This document shows positions 10,289 through 23,419 of a stretch of DNA of 64,000 nucleotides, piece after piece. The stretch is from Termitomyces sp. T153 (taxonomy: Eukaryota > Basidiomycota > Agaricomycetes > Agaricales > Lyophyllaceae): the NCBI GenBank assembly GCA_018296165.2, contig JACKQL020000150.1, forward strand, positions 29,649-93,648. Direction: 5' to 3'. Under the pieces are notes generated by a model. The model did not search any database, had not been told where the DNA came from, and saw only the letters and a program-made list of their open reading frames with translations. Within the stretch, counting starts at the first letter, position 1. Each line of letters begins with the position of its first letter. The translations under genes were made by a program, and so were the position numbers.

Positions 10289-11915
10289 ATGTCTGTGTAT
10301 AACTCCATGTACAACCCTGCTGGCTACCTAACCAATGTCTATGGTTGGCTAGTCCCTGAAAATCTATATGCCCCATTTTACCCAGGCCCCCCTGCAAATT
10401 AGTATGTTCCCCACCACTAGACCCCTAACACCAACTAAATACCTCCAGGCTGGTGCTGCCCCCCAGCATTCCCCACCAATGGCAACAACTCCTACATGTA
10501 CTCTGGAGGACACTCCACAGTGCCCCCCAACACTGCCTACCTTCCCCCTGCCCACTACTATGCATATCCAGCCCCTTTGGAGCACATAGATAATTATTCC
10601 CCCCCCTCATCTGCCATTTTCTGCTCAAGCTCCCCCTTTCCTCAGGCAGCAAAGGGTCAAAGCCTATGCCCAACAGCATGACAAAGTCCTCCATTTCCTC
10701 TGCCTCTCTCCTGCAGAGTTTACAAGATGTGCTCACACTCTCCTTATCAACCTAAGCTACCTTGACACCCCCACAACTCTGGAAGTTTGGGCAGATCAAC
10801 TCCTTGACTTTCACAAATGCTACCTGCAAGGACATCTCTCAGAAACCATGCAAAGTACTCTAGGTATCAATGCTAATTTGTGGAACAAGCTGGCTTGGGA
10901 AGGAGAACTCAACATTCAAAAGCCTGAACCTTTCACTGGCTGCAACTCCTGGAAGTGGCGCATCTTCCTGACCCAGTGTCTAACTATGTTCCAAGCTAAT
11001 CCCATCACTTTTCAGCTTGAGAGCTCATGAGTAGCCTTCACTGCATCCTATTTGCAGGGTATCACCTTCAACCATTACATGGCACTACTCTGATTTGATC
11101 TAAGCAACACTGTACTTTCCAACTGGCTCACTTTTACCCCGGAATTCTCTAGTAAGTTTGGCATCTTTGACACTGTAGCAGAGGTGGAGGAGAACCTCTT
11201 CAATCTCCAAATGTGTGACAACAAACATTTCATGACCTTTATTGTACAATTCAAATGGAAAGCCTACAAAACTGAGTGGAATTACAACACCCTTTGCTTT
11301 GCCCTCTGTCACACCCTGCCTCAATGGATCAAGAACATCCTCCATCTTGCACTCAAGCAAACCACCTACAACAGATACAAGGCACTTGTTACCAGGTTGA
11401 CCAATGTTACTAGGAAGATCAGAGCAAGAACATGGCATTCCAGACCTTGTGGAACACCCCCAGTAACACCAACTGGCAGGTTGGAGCAACTAACAGCACT
11501 CAACCCTCAATCCCTGTCAACCCCACCAACTCCATGTCCTGTCTCCCTCTAGGCCAAAGACCTCCCAGTGCCAATTGACCCTCAGAACAGCACCTCCCTT
11601 GCCCAACTTAATGCTGCTGACCTCCATGAGGCCCCAGAACTCTTGGACACCAACTCTAACAACCTCAACAATTTTCTGGAGTCCACCAACAACCAGAAAA
11701 CCCTATGCACAAACAAGATTTGGGATAGGCCATGGATTGATGTACCAGAGGAGATTCAGGAAAAACAACAGAAAGATGGTGCCTGCATCCTATGTGGTGA
11801 GCAGGGACACTTTATCCACAGTTGTCCTAAACAACAAGTAATGGAACATGCCATGTGGATGATCAACAGAGAGGGCTGTGATTACCAATTTATGGAAAAC
11901 AAGTCAGCAATTTAG
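10289..11915 (+). pseudogene. gag: gag relic of element A2
   Basis: It starts at ATG 10289 (MSVYNSMYNP), 20 bases after the primer site. A proline-rich N-terminal part runs to about 10620. The retrotransposon gag core lies at about 10890-11100 (EPFTGCNSWKWRIFLTQCL). The CCHC knuckle is CILCGEQGHFIHSC at about 11788-11829. Frameshifts near 10590, 10870 and 11560 and several stops break it. Compared with A3, the middle proline-rich block (about 500 bp) is missing, an internal deletion near 10880. Confidence 0.85.
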
Positions 11916-11973
11916 GTCTTGAAGATGCACTAGACCATGGATCAGACCCTGATATCTTCTCTGCTCTGGCCAC

Positions 11974-12920
11974 TGATGAGCCCCAGTTATTGCTGAGCAC
12001 TATTTTTTGGCATTTTGGACTTAGTGGCAGCTGACTACCTTGAATCCGACACAAGTCACAACACTCAGCACACAAGATTTTAGTGACTGCGAGACTTACC
12101 AATCACAAGAAACATCATGTGGAGTCTGGAACCTGGGCCTAAACCATTAAGGCCTAGACTCTCCCTAGCAACAATGATTAGTGGCCCTAGTGACCCTAGC
12201 AACAAAACGGCATTCCTGTACTATATATGGACAAATTATCAGACGTGTACCTTTTACTGTCATTTCTTTTGCCGAGCTTACCAACATACTTGAATGGCAT
12301 CTATGCTTCAGATATTGACATCGGATTCATTACTTTTTGGTTTCATTTGCAATTAGGTGCCACCAAGACTTTGCCTATGATTTTTTACTTAGTTACAGAC
12401 TGACGCCTCATATGCACCCTAAACACAGTGACAGACACCATTGCTAGTGGTGCCTATTTGTTTACTTTCCCATACTATACTTTAAAATGTATAAATACTG
12501 ACTGTATATAGACACTAAACAAGCAAGAACAATTGGAGAACTGCTATCTTTGAACTCACCAGCAAGAGATTTCACTTCACCTCTTTTGCTCTTTTTATCA
12601 CTTTCGACCCAGGCTTAGCAATAAGTCTTCTTGACTTTGACCTCAACTTAGTGGGGTGCCAACTGCAGGCACCTATTTTAGTTAACCCGACTTAACAACA
12701 CTAGCGACTATGGTTAGTGACCATTTTACTGACTTCTGCTAGTAATAGCGACTCCTATAGACTTCACTCCACAACATAACTCCTGCTCTCATTCTCTGGG
12801 ACAGTTACCGACTCACCCTCAACTATTAACTTCCTACTGCTAGCTACCCTATCTAGTGACTAGTGTTAGGTCCTCTTTTTAAGTTTCCTGCATGGCACTA
12901 GGCAGCATAGGAGCACATCA
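11974..12920 (+). repeat. Solo LTR C inside element A2
   Basis: A 947-bp insertion with TGATG and CATCA ends and a perfect 4-bp duplication CCAC (11970-11973 and 12921-12924). A1 shows the unfilled site: its sequence runs from GCTCTGGCCAC straight into the continuation. TATATA-type boxes occur near 12222 and 12490. The 4-bp duplication and terminal bases resemble those of B and F. Confidence 0.93.
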
Positions 12921-12929
12921 CCACACTTC

Positions 12930-13925
12930 TCCACACAATGGTACTTGCCCCAGACAACCTCCCAGCACACCTCTCCTCCCACTCCTCCACCACCCTCCTT
13001 CTCCACATCACCCTTCTCTTCTCCAACAACCCCATCCCCACATTAGTTGACAGCAGCACTATGGATAACTTCATTGACAGATTACTGGCAGCACTCACCA
13101 CCTAACACCTCCAATGCCTCCCCACTCCAATTCTCCTGAAGCTCTTTGATGGTGACCCCACCCCCGCCAGAGACATCACACACTGCCTGGAAATGACCAT
13201 GACATTTGCCAATGGACAATAGCAAGAACTCTGGTTACTCATCACAAAACTACACCCCTCCACCCCCATCATCTCAGGCTTCTCCTGGCTCCACTCCACT
13301 AATCCCCACATTGACTAGTCCAGCCTCACCCTCTGCCTGGACTGGGACAACCCAACTGACTCCAGACTAGTACCATTTGATGTCTTACCCCCCTCCAAGA
13401 ACCCCAAGACCATGATCAACCAATCCCAGACTCCCCTGCAGCTCTACTTGAGGTCTGCACATTTGTTTGTCATCAATGTCCAACTCAATGGCTCACCCAA
13501 AGTCCTCCCCACCCTCATTGACAGTGGCACCTCTGGCACCTTTGTCAGCAGTCAACTCAACCTCCAGCACAACAACCTCAACAAGCCCCTTAAGCTCTAA
13601 CTCTTCAATGGAAGCTTTGCCACAACAGGGATCACTCAATACCATGACAACACTCTCACCCTTGACAATGATCTGCAGTTTCAGGCCTAGTTTCTCATCA
13701 CCCAACTCCCCTTATCAACTCTGATTGTGCTTGGACTTCCATGGCTGCAAGACATCAACCCCAACATTGACTGAAAGAACCTCACCATGTGATTCCCCAG
13801 CTCCAAAGCAAGTCTAGCAGCTGCTATCCCCTTCTGCCTCCAGTCCACCTTGAACTCCAATGTTTCTGACCACAGCACCAGCACCTCCAGAGCAACCCAA
13901 AGCTTCTCCACTCCCCATAGCAACC
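12930..13925 (+). pseudogene. Tandem retropepsin-like domains of element A2
   Basis: Module 1 (about 13030-13320) contains TLVDSSTMDNFID, then GDPTPARDITH, and ends IISGFSWLHSTNPHID. Module 2 (about 13494-13790) contains TLIDSGTSGTFVSS, then TTGITQYHDNTL, and ends IVLGLPWLQDINPNID. The two share the same plan (catalytic Asp near the start, hydrophobic-G-hydrophobic-W near the end) and are joined by about 60 residues. Known single retropepsins act as homodimers, so this looks like a linked dimer. Stops include TGA and TAG where Trp or Gln is expected. Confidence 0.8.
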
Positions 13926-13963
13926 CAGAAGTTGAAGAGAATGCACCCCCACCTTAGTCACCC

Positions 13964-16900
13964 TTGATCAAATCTCGATGGCTGCCCCCCAACATACTCT
14001 GGAACCAATACAAAGGCCCACAGTACCCCAACCAACCATGCTTGACCCTTCCAGACAACTCTGCCACCACTCCAGGCTCACCCACTGCTACCCCATTGCC
14101 CACCTCCACTGACTCCAGAAACCTTGATATCAAAATAATTGGTGCCATCCTCTTTGCATGCATCTTACAAGACAGCACTCCTGCCTTCCAGTTACAGATC
14201 ATGCCAGCCTTACCTGAGAAGCACCTCCATGCAGAAACTACTCTGCCAGAGTGCAAAATGGAGGAACAGATCCTATATGAAGTAGTGCCCCCAGAGTATT
14301 ATGAATTTGCTGATGTTTTCTCTGAAGAGAGTGCCAAAGAACTTCCCCTACACCACCCCTATGACTATAAGATCAACCTCAAAGAAGGTGCCTCGGCCCT
14401 GTTTGGCAAGATCTACAACATGTCCAAGATCAAGCTCTAGGCCCTAAAGGAGTACCTTGATGACATGCTTGGCAAGGGCTTCATATGCCCATTGATCTCT
14501 GCTGCCAGTGCTCTAGTCTTGTTTGCCAAGAAGAATGGATCACTCCAATTCTGTGTAGATTATTGGGGACTCAATAAAGTCACCAAAAAGAACTGGTATC
14601 TCCTCCCCCTGATTGAAGACCTTGTTGACCATCTCCACAGTGCTAAGATCTATACAAAGATAGATCTCCATTCTGGCTACAACAACATCCAAATTGCCCT
14701 GGAACATGAATGGAAGACTGCCTTTCACACCTGCTATGGCCTCTTTGAGTACCTTGTAATGCCCTTCAGAATGACTAACTCCCCCACCACCTTCCAGTAC
14801 TTCATGAACAATAACTTCCACAACATGAACAATGTCTTCATTATTGTGTACCTGGATGACATCTTGATCTACTCAAATTTGCCAGAGGAGCACCTGGAGC
14901 ATGTTTGCCACATCCTAGAACAACTCTAGGAGTACTACCTCCATGCCAAACCCAAGAAATGCTCCTTCCACATGATGGAGGTCAAATATCTTGGAGTCAT
15001 TGTTACTCCCAATGGCATGTGCATGGACCCCACCAAGGTCAAAGCTATACTCAATTGGCCCCTGTCATGGAACATTGAAGAGGTACAGTTGTTCCTGGGT
15101 TTTGCTAACTTCTACTGCTGATTCATCAACAACTACTCTAGAATCACCAAACTCCTCAACTGACTTACATGAAAGGACACCCCTTGGAACTGGAACAGCA
15201 AATGCCAGAGTGTATCCTTCCTCCTCAAAAAGGCCTTCACCTCCACCCCAGTCCTCTGCCATTTTGACCCCTCCCTACTGATCATGCTTAAATGTGATGC
15301 CTCTGATTACACCATTGCTGGAATACTCTCCTAGTCAGACTCCAGAGGCAAGGACCTCTGCCCCATTGCCTTCTACACCCATTCAATGATCCTTATGGAG
15401 CTCAACTACAACATCTATGACAAAGAACTCCTCATGATTGTCAAAGCCTTTTGCCAGTGGTGGGCCTACCTCAAGGGATCTCCACACTGCATTCAAGTCT
15501 ACTCCAACCACAACAACCTATAATACTTTATGACTATAAAACAACTCAGTTGCCACCAAGCTCAATAGTCCAAAACCCTCTCAGAGTATGACTTTACTAT
15601 CCACTATTGCCCTGGACAGCTTGGCACAAAGCCCAATGCCCTCACTTGGAGGTCCAACATATATTCAAAGAAGTCATTCAACGCCAAGTGGAACACATTC
15701 AACCATTGAGTGGTAATCCCCCCTGAACATCTGCATGCCATGCTGATTTTAAATGAAGAAGGAATCCTCCATCAAATCAGAAACTCACCCCTGGACTCCT
15801 TCTTCATCCAGCACAATCTCCACAACAACTCCATGAACAAGTCAAATGCCAAAAACTCCTTCATGCTGTCTCCAGACCACTGCCTCCTGCTCCAGAGTGG
15901 ACAAATCTATACTCCAGACCACAAATCCATTTGCCTCAATATACTCCAGCAACACCACAACCACAAACTCTGTGGACACCTAGAAATTTGTAAGACCCTT
16001 TAGCTCATCTCCCAAACTTACTTTTGGTCAGGAATGAAGAAGGACATTACACAATATGTAAGGGCCTGCGAACCCTGTCTCCAAGCTAAGGTACCCTGCC
16101 AGTGCCCCCATGGACTACTGAAACCCCTCTCTATTGGCTAGTGCCCCTGGTCCTTGATATCAATGGATCACATTGTTGAACTCCCTAACTCTGAAGGTTT
16201 CAATGCAATCCTTATTATTGTCTGCCACCTCACCAAACAAGCCCTCTTCATCCCCTGCCACACCACCAACAATGCTCTGGAGTTTGCCAAACTATTCCTC
16301 AAACATGTATTCTCCAAGGACAGACTCTCAGTTGATATTATCTCTGACCATGGACCTTTGTTTGTATCCCATTTTTGGCAATCACTATGCAAAGCACTTG
16401 AAATAAAGACAACCTCTCCACTGCCTATCACCCAGAGACCAACAGACAGACAGAACAAGTAAACCAGACATTGGAACAGTATCTCCACCTTTATGTTAAC
16501 TATTTACAGAATAGCTGGCACACAGAACTCCCCCTTGCTAAGTTTACCTACAACAATACACTTCACTCCACCACTGGAGTTTCCCCCTTCTATGCTAATA
16601 AGGGCTACAACCCTTGACTCATGCTATCCCTCAAAGACATCCCTTCTCACATTACCCATAAAGTTGCTGAGGACCTCCAATTCCTTCACCAGTTCCTCCA
16701 GGATGAGATCAACACTGCCAATCAAGCCTACTCCAAGCATGCCAATGCACAATGCAGACCAACCCCCAACTGGTCCCCTGGCACTTTGATCTGGCTTGAT
16801 TGACAAAATCTCAAGACCTGGAGGCCCTCCATCAAGCTTAATCACAAATGTTTTGGCCCTTTCAAAGTCCTCTGGAAGGTCTCCATACACACTTACAAGC

Positions 16901-17216
16901 TTGACCTACTCCTAGGCCTGAAGGGTCTCCTCCCCATATTCCATGTATGACTCCTTGAAAAACATGCTCTGGACCCCTTCCCTAGGCAATGCTCCAGCCA
17001 ACTGCCCTCCATCAAAGTCAAGGACAAATACCACTATGAGGTTGACCAAATCCTTGGTTCCCATGTGGTCCATGGCCAACCCCAGTACTTGGTCTGCTGG
17101 AAGAGCTATGGATCTGAGGACAACACTTGGAAACCTCAAAGACACCTTGACAGAGCCCCCAACAAACTCCAGGACTTTTATCAACAGCATCTCACCAAGC
17201 CCTGGGACTCCTGGGA
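13964..17216 (+). pseudogene. pol: RT-RNase H-integrase-chromodomain region of A2
   Basis: Reverse transcriptase spans about 14240-15150, with YLDD at 14849-14860. RNase H is at about 15240-15700 (FDPSLLIMLKCDASDYTI-like). An integrase HHCC finger lies at about 15940-16080, and the DDE core at about 16150-16480 ([25 protein letters not shown]). A chromodomain is at about 17020-17180 (QILGSHVVHG, YLVCWKSYGSEDNTW). Chromodomains direct insertion to modified histones. About a dozen stops and a few frameshifts are scattered through it; most are TAG or TGA at former CAG, CGA or TGG codons. Confidence 0.9.
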
Positions 17217-17448
17217 CTAGCAAACACAGATGGCATCAGTGGGTATAGCCCCTGTCTCTGGATTCATCAGGAATTCAACTCTCATGAGTAACTCCTATGT
17301 CTTTTCACTTACACCTCTCCCTCACACAATCTGAAATCTTCTCATGCTCAGCAGGAATGCAAAAGAACAAAATGAATAGACTACAAATACAATTATAGAA
17401 CAGAAGGGAGCATAGGGCAGCAAGAAATCAAAAGTCCAAAGGCCTCCT

Positions 17449-19120
17449 TCACTCTCTCTCCTCCTCTAGGATCCTCCACACCACACCCCTGACTAAATCC
17501 ACCTCCATCTGGGCAACCATGACAGCAAGAACCTCCAGCTGCCTAGGCAATGGCTTCTCTACATTAGTTGCTACCTCCCACCACACTCCAGGGTCCACTG
17601 CACTCCTCTGCTGATGTCCCACCAGCAACTGCCCCATTTGATGAGACCCCTGCTCCAACTCTGGTAGGAGCTCCCCAGGCATCTGTGCCAATCCATCCTA
17701 CATCAAGGCAAAAGCAGCCAATGCCCCATCGAGGAGGACATGGTGCTGTTGGACCCAGTCTAGATGGCTTTGGGTCAGCAAGATTGTAGGAGCAAAGGGC
17801 AGAAAGACACATGCATTATCCCCCTCTGCCCCAAAGCCACTTTGTTGGCCAGCCATTCCTTTTGCCACCTTCTCACCTCCACCCTGGCCCTCTCTGCCTC
17901 TGCAGCTTCTCACCCTGCCTCTGCTCTCTGCTCTGCCCACACTTCTGATTGCACCAGCCATTCCCACAGGCCCTGCATCTCCAGTGACTCCTCCACAATC
18001 ATCTGTATAGCCCCTTCCAGCTCTCCTCATGCCAGATCCTGACCTCTCTGCACCTTGTTACACTCCTGCTGAATCTCATTGTGGTTCTCTGTGATTCTCT
18101 GGACCTCTTCCTCACACAATGCCAATAGTTGAGACAGCACCTCTGCTTGACACTGCCAAAATGTCTCAGAAATAATGAGAGAGGAAATGGGGCCCCTGCC
18201 AGATCCCTCCATCAAGGCCCTCAATGCAGGGGAGTAAATATGTGGCCCTGGAGGACCCACCATTGATCCCTCCCCTCATAGCTGCTTGCTGGGCCCCACT
18301 TCCAGAGAGGGGGATGCCCTCCGCTTCCTCTTGTCACAAGTCATGGGGGCCCCCTCCCTCTGCCTGCCCCACAGGAGTCCCACCTTCATCAAGCACTCCA
18401 TGCTGCTTCCATGCTCCACTCCAGACCTCCAACCCAACACTCTCCCCTTGCATCTCTTGAGTATCTGCATGGCCACCCACTTCACATCTCATCCCTGCTC
18501 CTCCAACATGCACACCACTCACCAACTCAACAAAATAGGGCACTTCTAATGCCTCAAACAACAAGGGATGCATACTAAAGTGTCCCACCAGGACCCTGGC
18601 ACTGGCTCCTTAAAACTGCAGTGATCCCTATGATGAGCACAAAGGGTGCACTGTAAAGTCAGGTCAGATCAAAGCTTGGCAAAAAAGACACTGGATGCTC
18701 ACCAGAGCCTCTGCCTGACACCACTCCAGAGTTGAGGGACCCTGTGCCCACCCCACTGCCTCTGCAAACTGCTCTGGGGTCACCTCTACCCGAGGAACCC
18801 GCAACACCTTGGGGACAACCTGTATCTCCCCTAGATCAAAATTAGGCTTTGAGGACCATCCTGCCAAACTGAAACTGACCCTGCTGGAACTCTGCCTGAG
18901 AATGGGACCCCTGACAGGCCAGCCACAGCTGCAGATAATTCTGTTAGTGTAAATCAGTGACTTTGGAGTATAGAAGAAATGGACTCACACTCACAAGTAC
19001 AGTACATTGCTGCAACCTGTTCACAACTATAGGAGGACTCAGACTCCTCTGAGGACAAAGGGTTGGGCAAGGCCAAGGACAACACTGATGGTGTGGGAGA
19101 ATAGGCAGAGGATGACACTG
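17449..19120 (-). pseudogene. Antisense Zn2Cys6-like gene of element A2, decayed
   Basis: Lies between pol and the 3' LTR, running against pol. Read from about 19120 down it matches the copies in A3 and A4. A serine-rich start has lost its ATG (GTG). An exon with EVTPEQFAEAVGWAQG and TLEWCQAEAL follows (18700-18870). The cysteine array then reads CTLCAHHRDHC and, 15 residues on, CIPCCLRH-KC with one stop. Next is a basic segment (DKRKRRASPSLEVGPSK), a conserved MVGPPGPHIYSPALRALMEG block (18200-18263) and a coiled-coil stretch. A last exon ends RRILEEERE-like (17449-17691). Function unknown; the array suggests zinc and perhaps DNA binding. Confidence 0.72.
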
Positions 19121-19332
19121 TAGAAGGTTAGGGAATTCTAGAGTATGTCTGACCCTTTTTAATGACTTGGGAATAACCCTCTAATGAACAGCAGCCATGC
19201 TTTGACTTTGTTCTCCATGCCACGACTCCTTGCTGCAGTTTGATCAATATTACTCAACTTTGATTCCCATGCCCTGCCAACCCCTAAATTGCACCCTGCA
19301 TCTTGAGGGTCTTGACGCTGAGGGGGGGGTAA

Positions 19333-20382
19333 TGTCATGACCTGCTCCCTGAACCCCAACATTGTTCCCAGCCTGCTCATTTGTCTGGAGTCCCCACTAA
19401 TGCCCCATCAAACTCCCCCAGCCTTTGCCCATCCCCCATGCCTATACAGGGTAACTCCAATGCTTCTCCAGCAAACCCTAACAGCCCCCTTGCCAACTCC
19501 AACACCTTCTCTACAGCCATTGACACTCCCCCTGAGCCCCTGGAACCCTCTCCCATTGTTCCTGGCCTGTCCTATGCCTCCAACCCACTGCCCTAGTTCA
19601 CCCAACCTGTTTCAAAGCATTATGACAACCCCAGAGTGGCCCATGTCCCTAGCTGATCCCATCAGAATACCACCACAGCCTGCCCCTTGATTGTACCCAA
19701 CACCTGTTGACTCCACACAGCTCCATTGAGCCCCACCACTATATCTGCTGTCCTCCAGAGCTATCTAGTAGTCAGTATATAAGTTGTAGAGTAACTCCTC
19801 ATACTCTAGTCTTGATATTACCTACATTAACTGGTTACTTGTGTCTCATGTTTCTCTCCATTTCTGTTTTCATTTTTAACCTTGAATCTATCTCTTTCTC
19901 TGTCTCATCTCACCTCATTTCTGTCTTGTTTCAATTGTCTCTACTTTCTTTGTTTCTCTAAGTTCTTTCCATCTCCAACAGCAGTACAAACTCCATGCCC
20001 ACGTTATGAACCCTGAACATTCCTATGACTACTCTGAACCTTGCTCCTTGCTCAGCCCCAAAACCCATCAAGTCTTAATTGATCCCCCATCAAACTCTAG
20101 CTCCACCCCCATCACTAGCAAAGCCTCCACTTGCCCTGCAGTCTATTTGTGTGCCCACAAACTTGTTCCTGGTGCTGTCCAAGCCCAACATCTAATATAC
20201 TTGGTCTTAGACTTCTTCAGACCACTCTGGACTTGCTCAGGCCACTCCCCTTAGATTCCCCTTGCAAGTCCCTTCACTCCACACCAACCCTAGAGCACCA
20301 GGTTATAAGCACAGGACATTGTGTCCACCTAGTAAGGACTTGCCCAGTGTAGCTGAGCCCCCATAGTCAGTGGAACCTGACA
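19333..20382 (+). repeat. 3' LTR of element A2
   Basis: Preceded by a polypurine tract (GCTGAGGGGGGGGTAA, about 19317-19332) that primes plus-strand synthesis in the family. It is 1050 bp with TGTCA and TGACA ends, followed by the duplication CAGAC at 20383. Confidence 0.93.
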
Positions 20383-20387
20383 CAGAC

Positions 20388-23236
20388 ACTCTTTGGTGCT
20401 CTAAGGCTGGTAACCTTGCCCATGGGCTGGACAAATTCAGTACCAATCTTTCATGATGACATTACCTTCATCCTGAAAGATGAGATACCTCATGTAACCT
20501 GGCCATACATTGATGATGTGCCAATCAGAAGTCCCCCTCACAGGTATGAATTGCCAGATGGAGGCTATGAGGTTATTCCAGAAAATCCAGGCATTAGGAG
20601 ATTTGTATAGAAACATCTGCAGAATGTAAACAGAGTGTTACAAAGAATCAAATATGCTAGAGGAACCTTTTCTGGGAAGAAGTCAGTAGTCTGTGCAGTG
20701 TGCAGATGAGATTGTAGTGGTTGGACACAGGTGTTCCTATGAGGGACAGAAACCTGAGACCAAGCAGTTGGCCATTGTTATGGGGTGGAGAAATTGCCAG
20801 GACAAGTCAGATGTCAGAGCTTTCCTAAGTACTTGTGGTACCTTTAGGATGTTCATTAAAGACTATGCCAAAGTGGCTGCACCTATCAACAAGTTGACTC
20901 AAAACCACACACCATTTGTTTGGGGTGAGGAACAGCAGTCAGCAATGGCTCAATTGAAGAAATTGCTAGCTGCAAGTGCACCTCTAAAACCAATTGACTA
21001 TGAGTCAGGAGGGGCAGTGGTCCTATCAGTTGACACTTCTTGGATGGCAGTGGGCTTTGGAATATTCCAGGAAGCTCCAGACAATCCTAAGCAATGCACT
21101 TGTGCTAAGCTAGGATCCATCACTTTTGAATGAGAGGGAGGCAAGATTCTCACAACCTAAAAGAGAACTCTATGGTTTGATGAGAGCCTTGCAAGCTAAT
21201 AAGTATTGGCTAGTTGGTTGTAGGAAGCTTGTAGTGGAGACAGATGCCAAGTATTTCAAGGGAATGCTAAGCAATCCTAGAGTAGAACCTAATGCCACCA
21301 TCATGAGATGGATTGAGGACGTACTACTCTATCATTTTATTTTGAGGCATGCCAGGAAAAACCTTTAGTGTTGATGGCCTGTCTAGGAGGCTCAAGCAGC
21401 CAGGAGATGAGGAGTACCCACCTGTTAATCCAGAGTTGGTGGACAACCCAAAGGCTATGCACTTTGAATATCCAGCTAAAACCAACAATGAACCAGGATG
21501 GGAGGATTGGGAACCCTTAGCACTTGAAGAGTTTGCAGATCAAATTGACACTAGAGGTGGCTATCTACATGCAGTAGCCACTGAAGTATCAGACTTTAAC
21601 AAGAACTTGATAGAGCAATGTCCCAAGAGGAGGAACTTAGGAAGGCAGTTCTAAGTCAGTAGCAGACACCCAGAATGGATCCTGTTGCAGTACTATCTCT
21701 CTCACAGCTTCTATTACCTACAGAAGGTACTGAGGAAGAGAAGGGAGCAGACTTACAAGCCTACTTGGAGCATAGGAAAGGTGAAGAGAGTGAATAGTGG
21801 GATAACTTGCTACCAATTGTACAAAGCTGGCTACAAAACTCAAGCAAAGAACCTGAGGATTTGCAGGGTTGGAACCCAGACAAGTTCAAGAGGTTTGCAA
21901 GACAGTTCTTCTTTGATCAAAAGGGGAGACTGTATAAGTGGAATCATGAGGCCAGGCATAAGCTAGTAGTCAATATCAATAGGCAGATGTTCATGCTTAA
22001 ATCAGCCCAGGATGCCTTGGGGCATAGGGGGACTTATGCAACCAAAATGTTGATACAAGAACAATTTTGGTGGCCAGGAATTGATGGAGATGTGCAGTGG
22101 TATGTTGTTGTCACAACTGTCAGATATGTCAGAAGACAGTTGTAAACAGAGCTCCCACAGTGACCTATACACCCTCTATCTTCCAAACAATCTACATTGA
22201 TACTATGCACATGACTCCAGCTTCAAATGGCTGCAAGTATATTGTCCACAGTAGGTGTGCATTGTCTTTATGGATGGAAGGGAGGCCTCTGTGCAAGGAA
22301 AACCATAAAACAATTGGTCAATGGTTGTTTGAGGATGTGATTTGTCATTGGGGCTGCATTGCAGAGATCATTACTGACAATGCTGGACAATTCAAGAAGG
22401 TCACAGTTTGGATAGAGAGCAAGTATAGAATCAGAGGCATAGCCATATCTCCATACAACTCTCAAGCTAATGGTAAGATTGAAAGGCCACACTGGGATGT
22501 CAGGTGAGCTTTATTCAAAGCTTGTGAAGATTGCACTAAGTGGTTTTGGTTCTTCTTCCATATAATGTGGAGTGATTGCATTACTATCTGGTGGAGATTT
22601 GGATGTTCACCATACTTTATGGTCACTGGAGCTCATCCAACTCTACCTTTGGACTTGGTAGAGGCTACCTGGTTAATAGAATTACCAGAAGGGCTATCAT
22701 CTATAGAAGAGTTGATTGGTTATTGGGCTAGGGCTTTAGCCAAACATCACCAGCATGTAGAAGAGATGAGAGAGAGAGTTGGGAAGGACAAACTCCAATA
22801 GGCCTTGAAGTTTGCAGAAGAGCATAAAAACTCTATCAAGGACTTCAATTTCAAGCCTTTGGACTTAGTCTTGGTCAAGAAATATGATTACAGAAAGTTC
22901 ACACAGTGCTAAAATGCTTCCCCATTTTCATGGTCCAATGGTAGTAATTACTAAGACCAGAGGTGGTAATTACATTGTGGCAGAACTGGTGGATCAGTTT
23001 GGCAGACTAGGGTGGCAGCTTTTAGGGTAGTCCCTTACAAAGCTCAAAGACAATTGGAGCTAGCCCAAAGCCTAGAGCAGTGGGTAGATATCACTCCAGA
23101 AAAGCTAAAAGAGTTAAGGGAAGAACTACAAAAGCCTGCTAGAAATGCTATATCTAATCTGTCATCTGGATCTATAAGGCTTCATGAGCCTCTAGACCAT
23201 GACATGAATAGGTTAGACAATAGCCCTGAAAGTTGA
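20388..23236 (+). pseudogene. pol: pol relic of element B, C-terminal part
   Basis: Continues the RT cut at 9207. PMGWTNSVPIFHDD leads to YIDD at 20506-20517. RNase H follows (about 20980-21340: VDTSWMAVGFGIF, KRELYGLMRAL, ETDAKYFKGML). An integrase finger remnant is near 22010-22140 with its cysteines frameshifted. The DDE core is at about 22190-22500 (IDTMHMTPAS, ITDNAGQF, KIERPHWDV). The C-terminal tail ends AQSLEQWVDITPEKLKELREEL near 23130. At least eight frameshifts or stops separate the open pieces. No chromodomain is recognised in B or F. Confidence 0.9.
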
Positions 23237-23419
23237 CAAAAAATTAAAGTTTTACTTAACAAAATCAAAATAAGTAAAAAGACTTAGTTCGGTCACACAT
23301 TTTCAGAGTTAATGGCATTAAATTGAGGGATACAGAATAAGGAATATGTAGGGAGTTTTATATAAGTAGGGCTGGTTAAAGTATGGCTATGCTAGTTTAA
23401 GCAAAGACAATGCTGATGC

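Larger units (their letters stand above)
9208..20382 (+). mobile_element. Ty3/gypsy element A2, complete but decayed
   Basis: LTRs at 9208-10256 and 19333-20382 are flanked by the 5-bp duplication CAGAC (9203-9207 and 20383-20387). The element sits inside the RT of element B: joining 9207 to 20388 restores TTFQT followed by FGALRLVTLPMGW. The order is LTR, self-primer site, gag, two protease modules, RT, RNase H, integrase, chromodomain, antisense gene, polypurine tract, LTR. Solo LTR C interrupts it at 11974-12920. Many stops make it non-autonomous. Confidence 0.96.
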
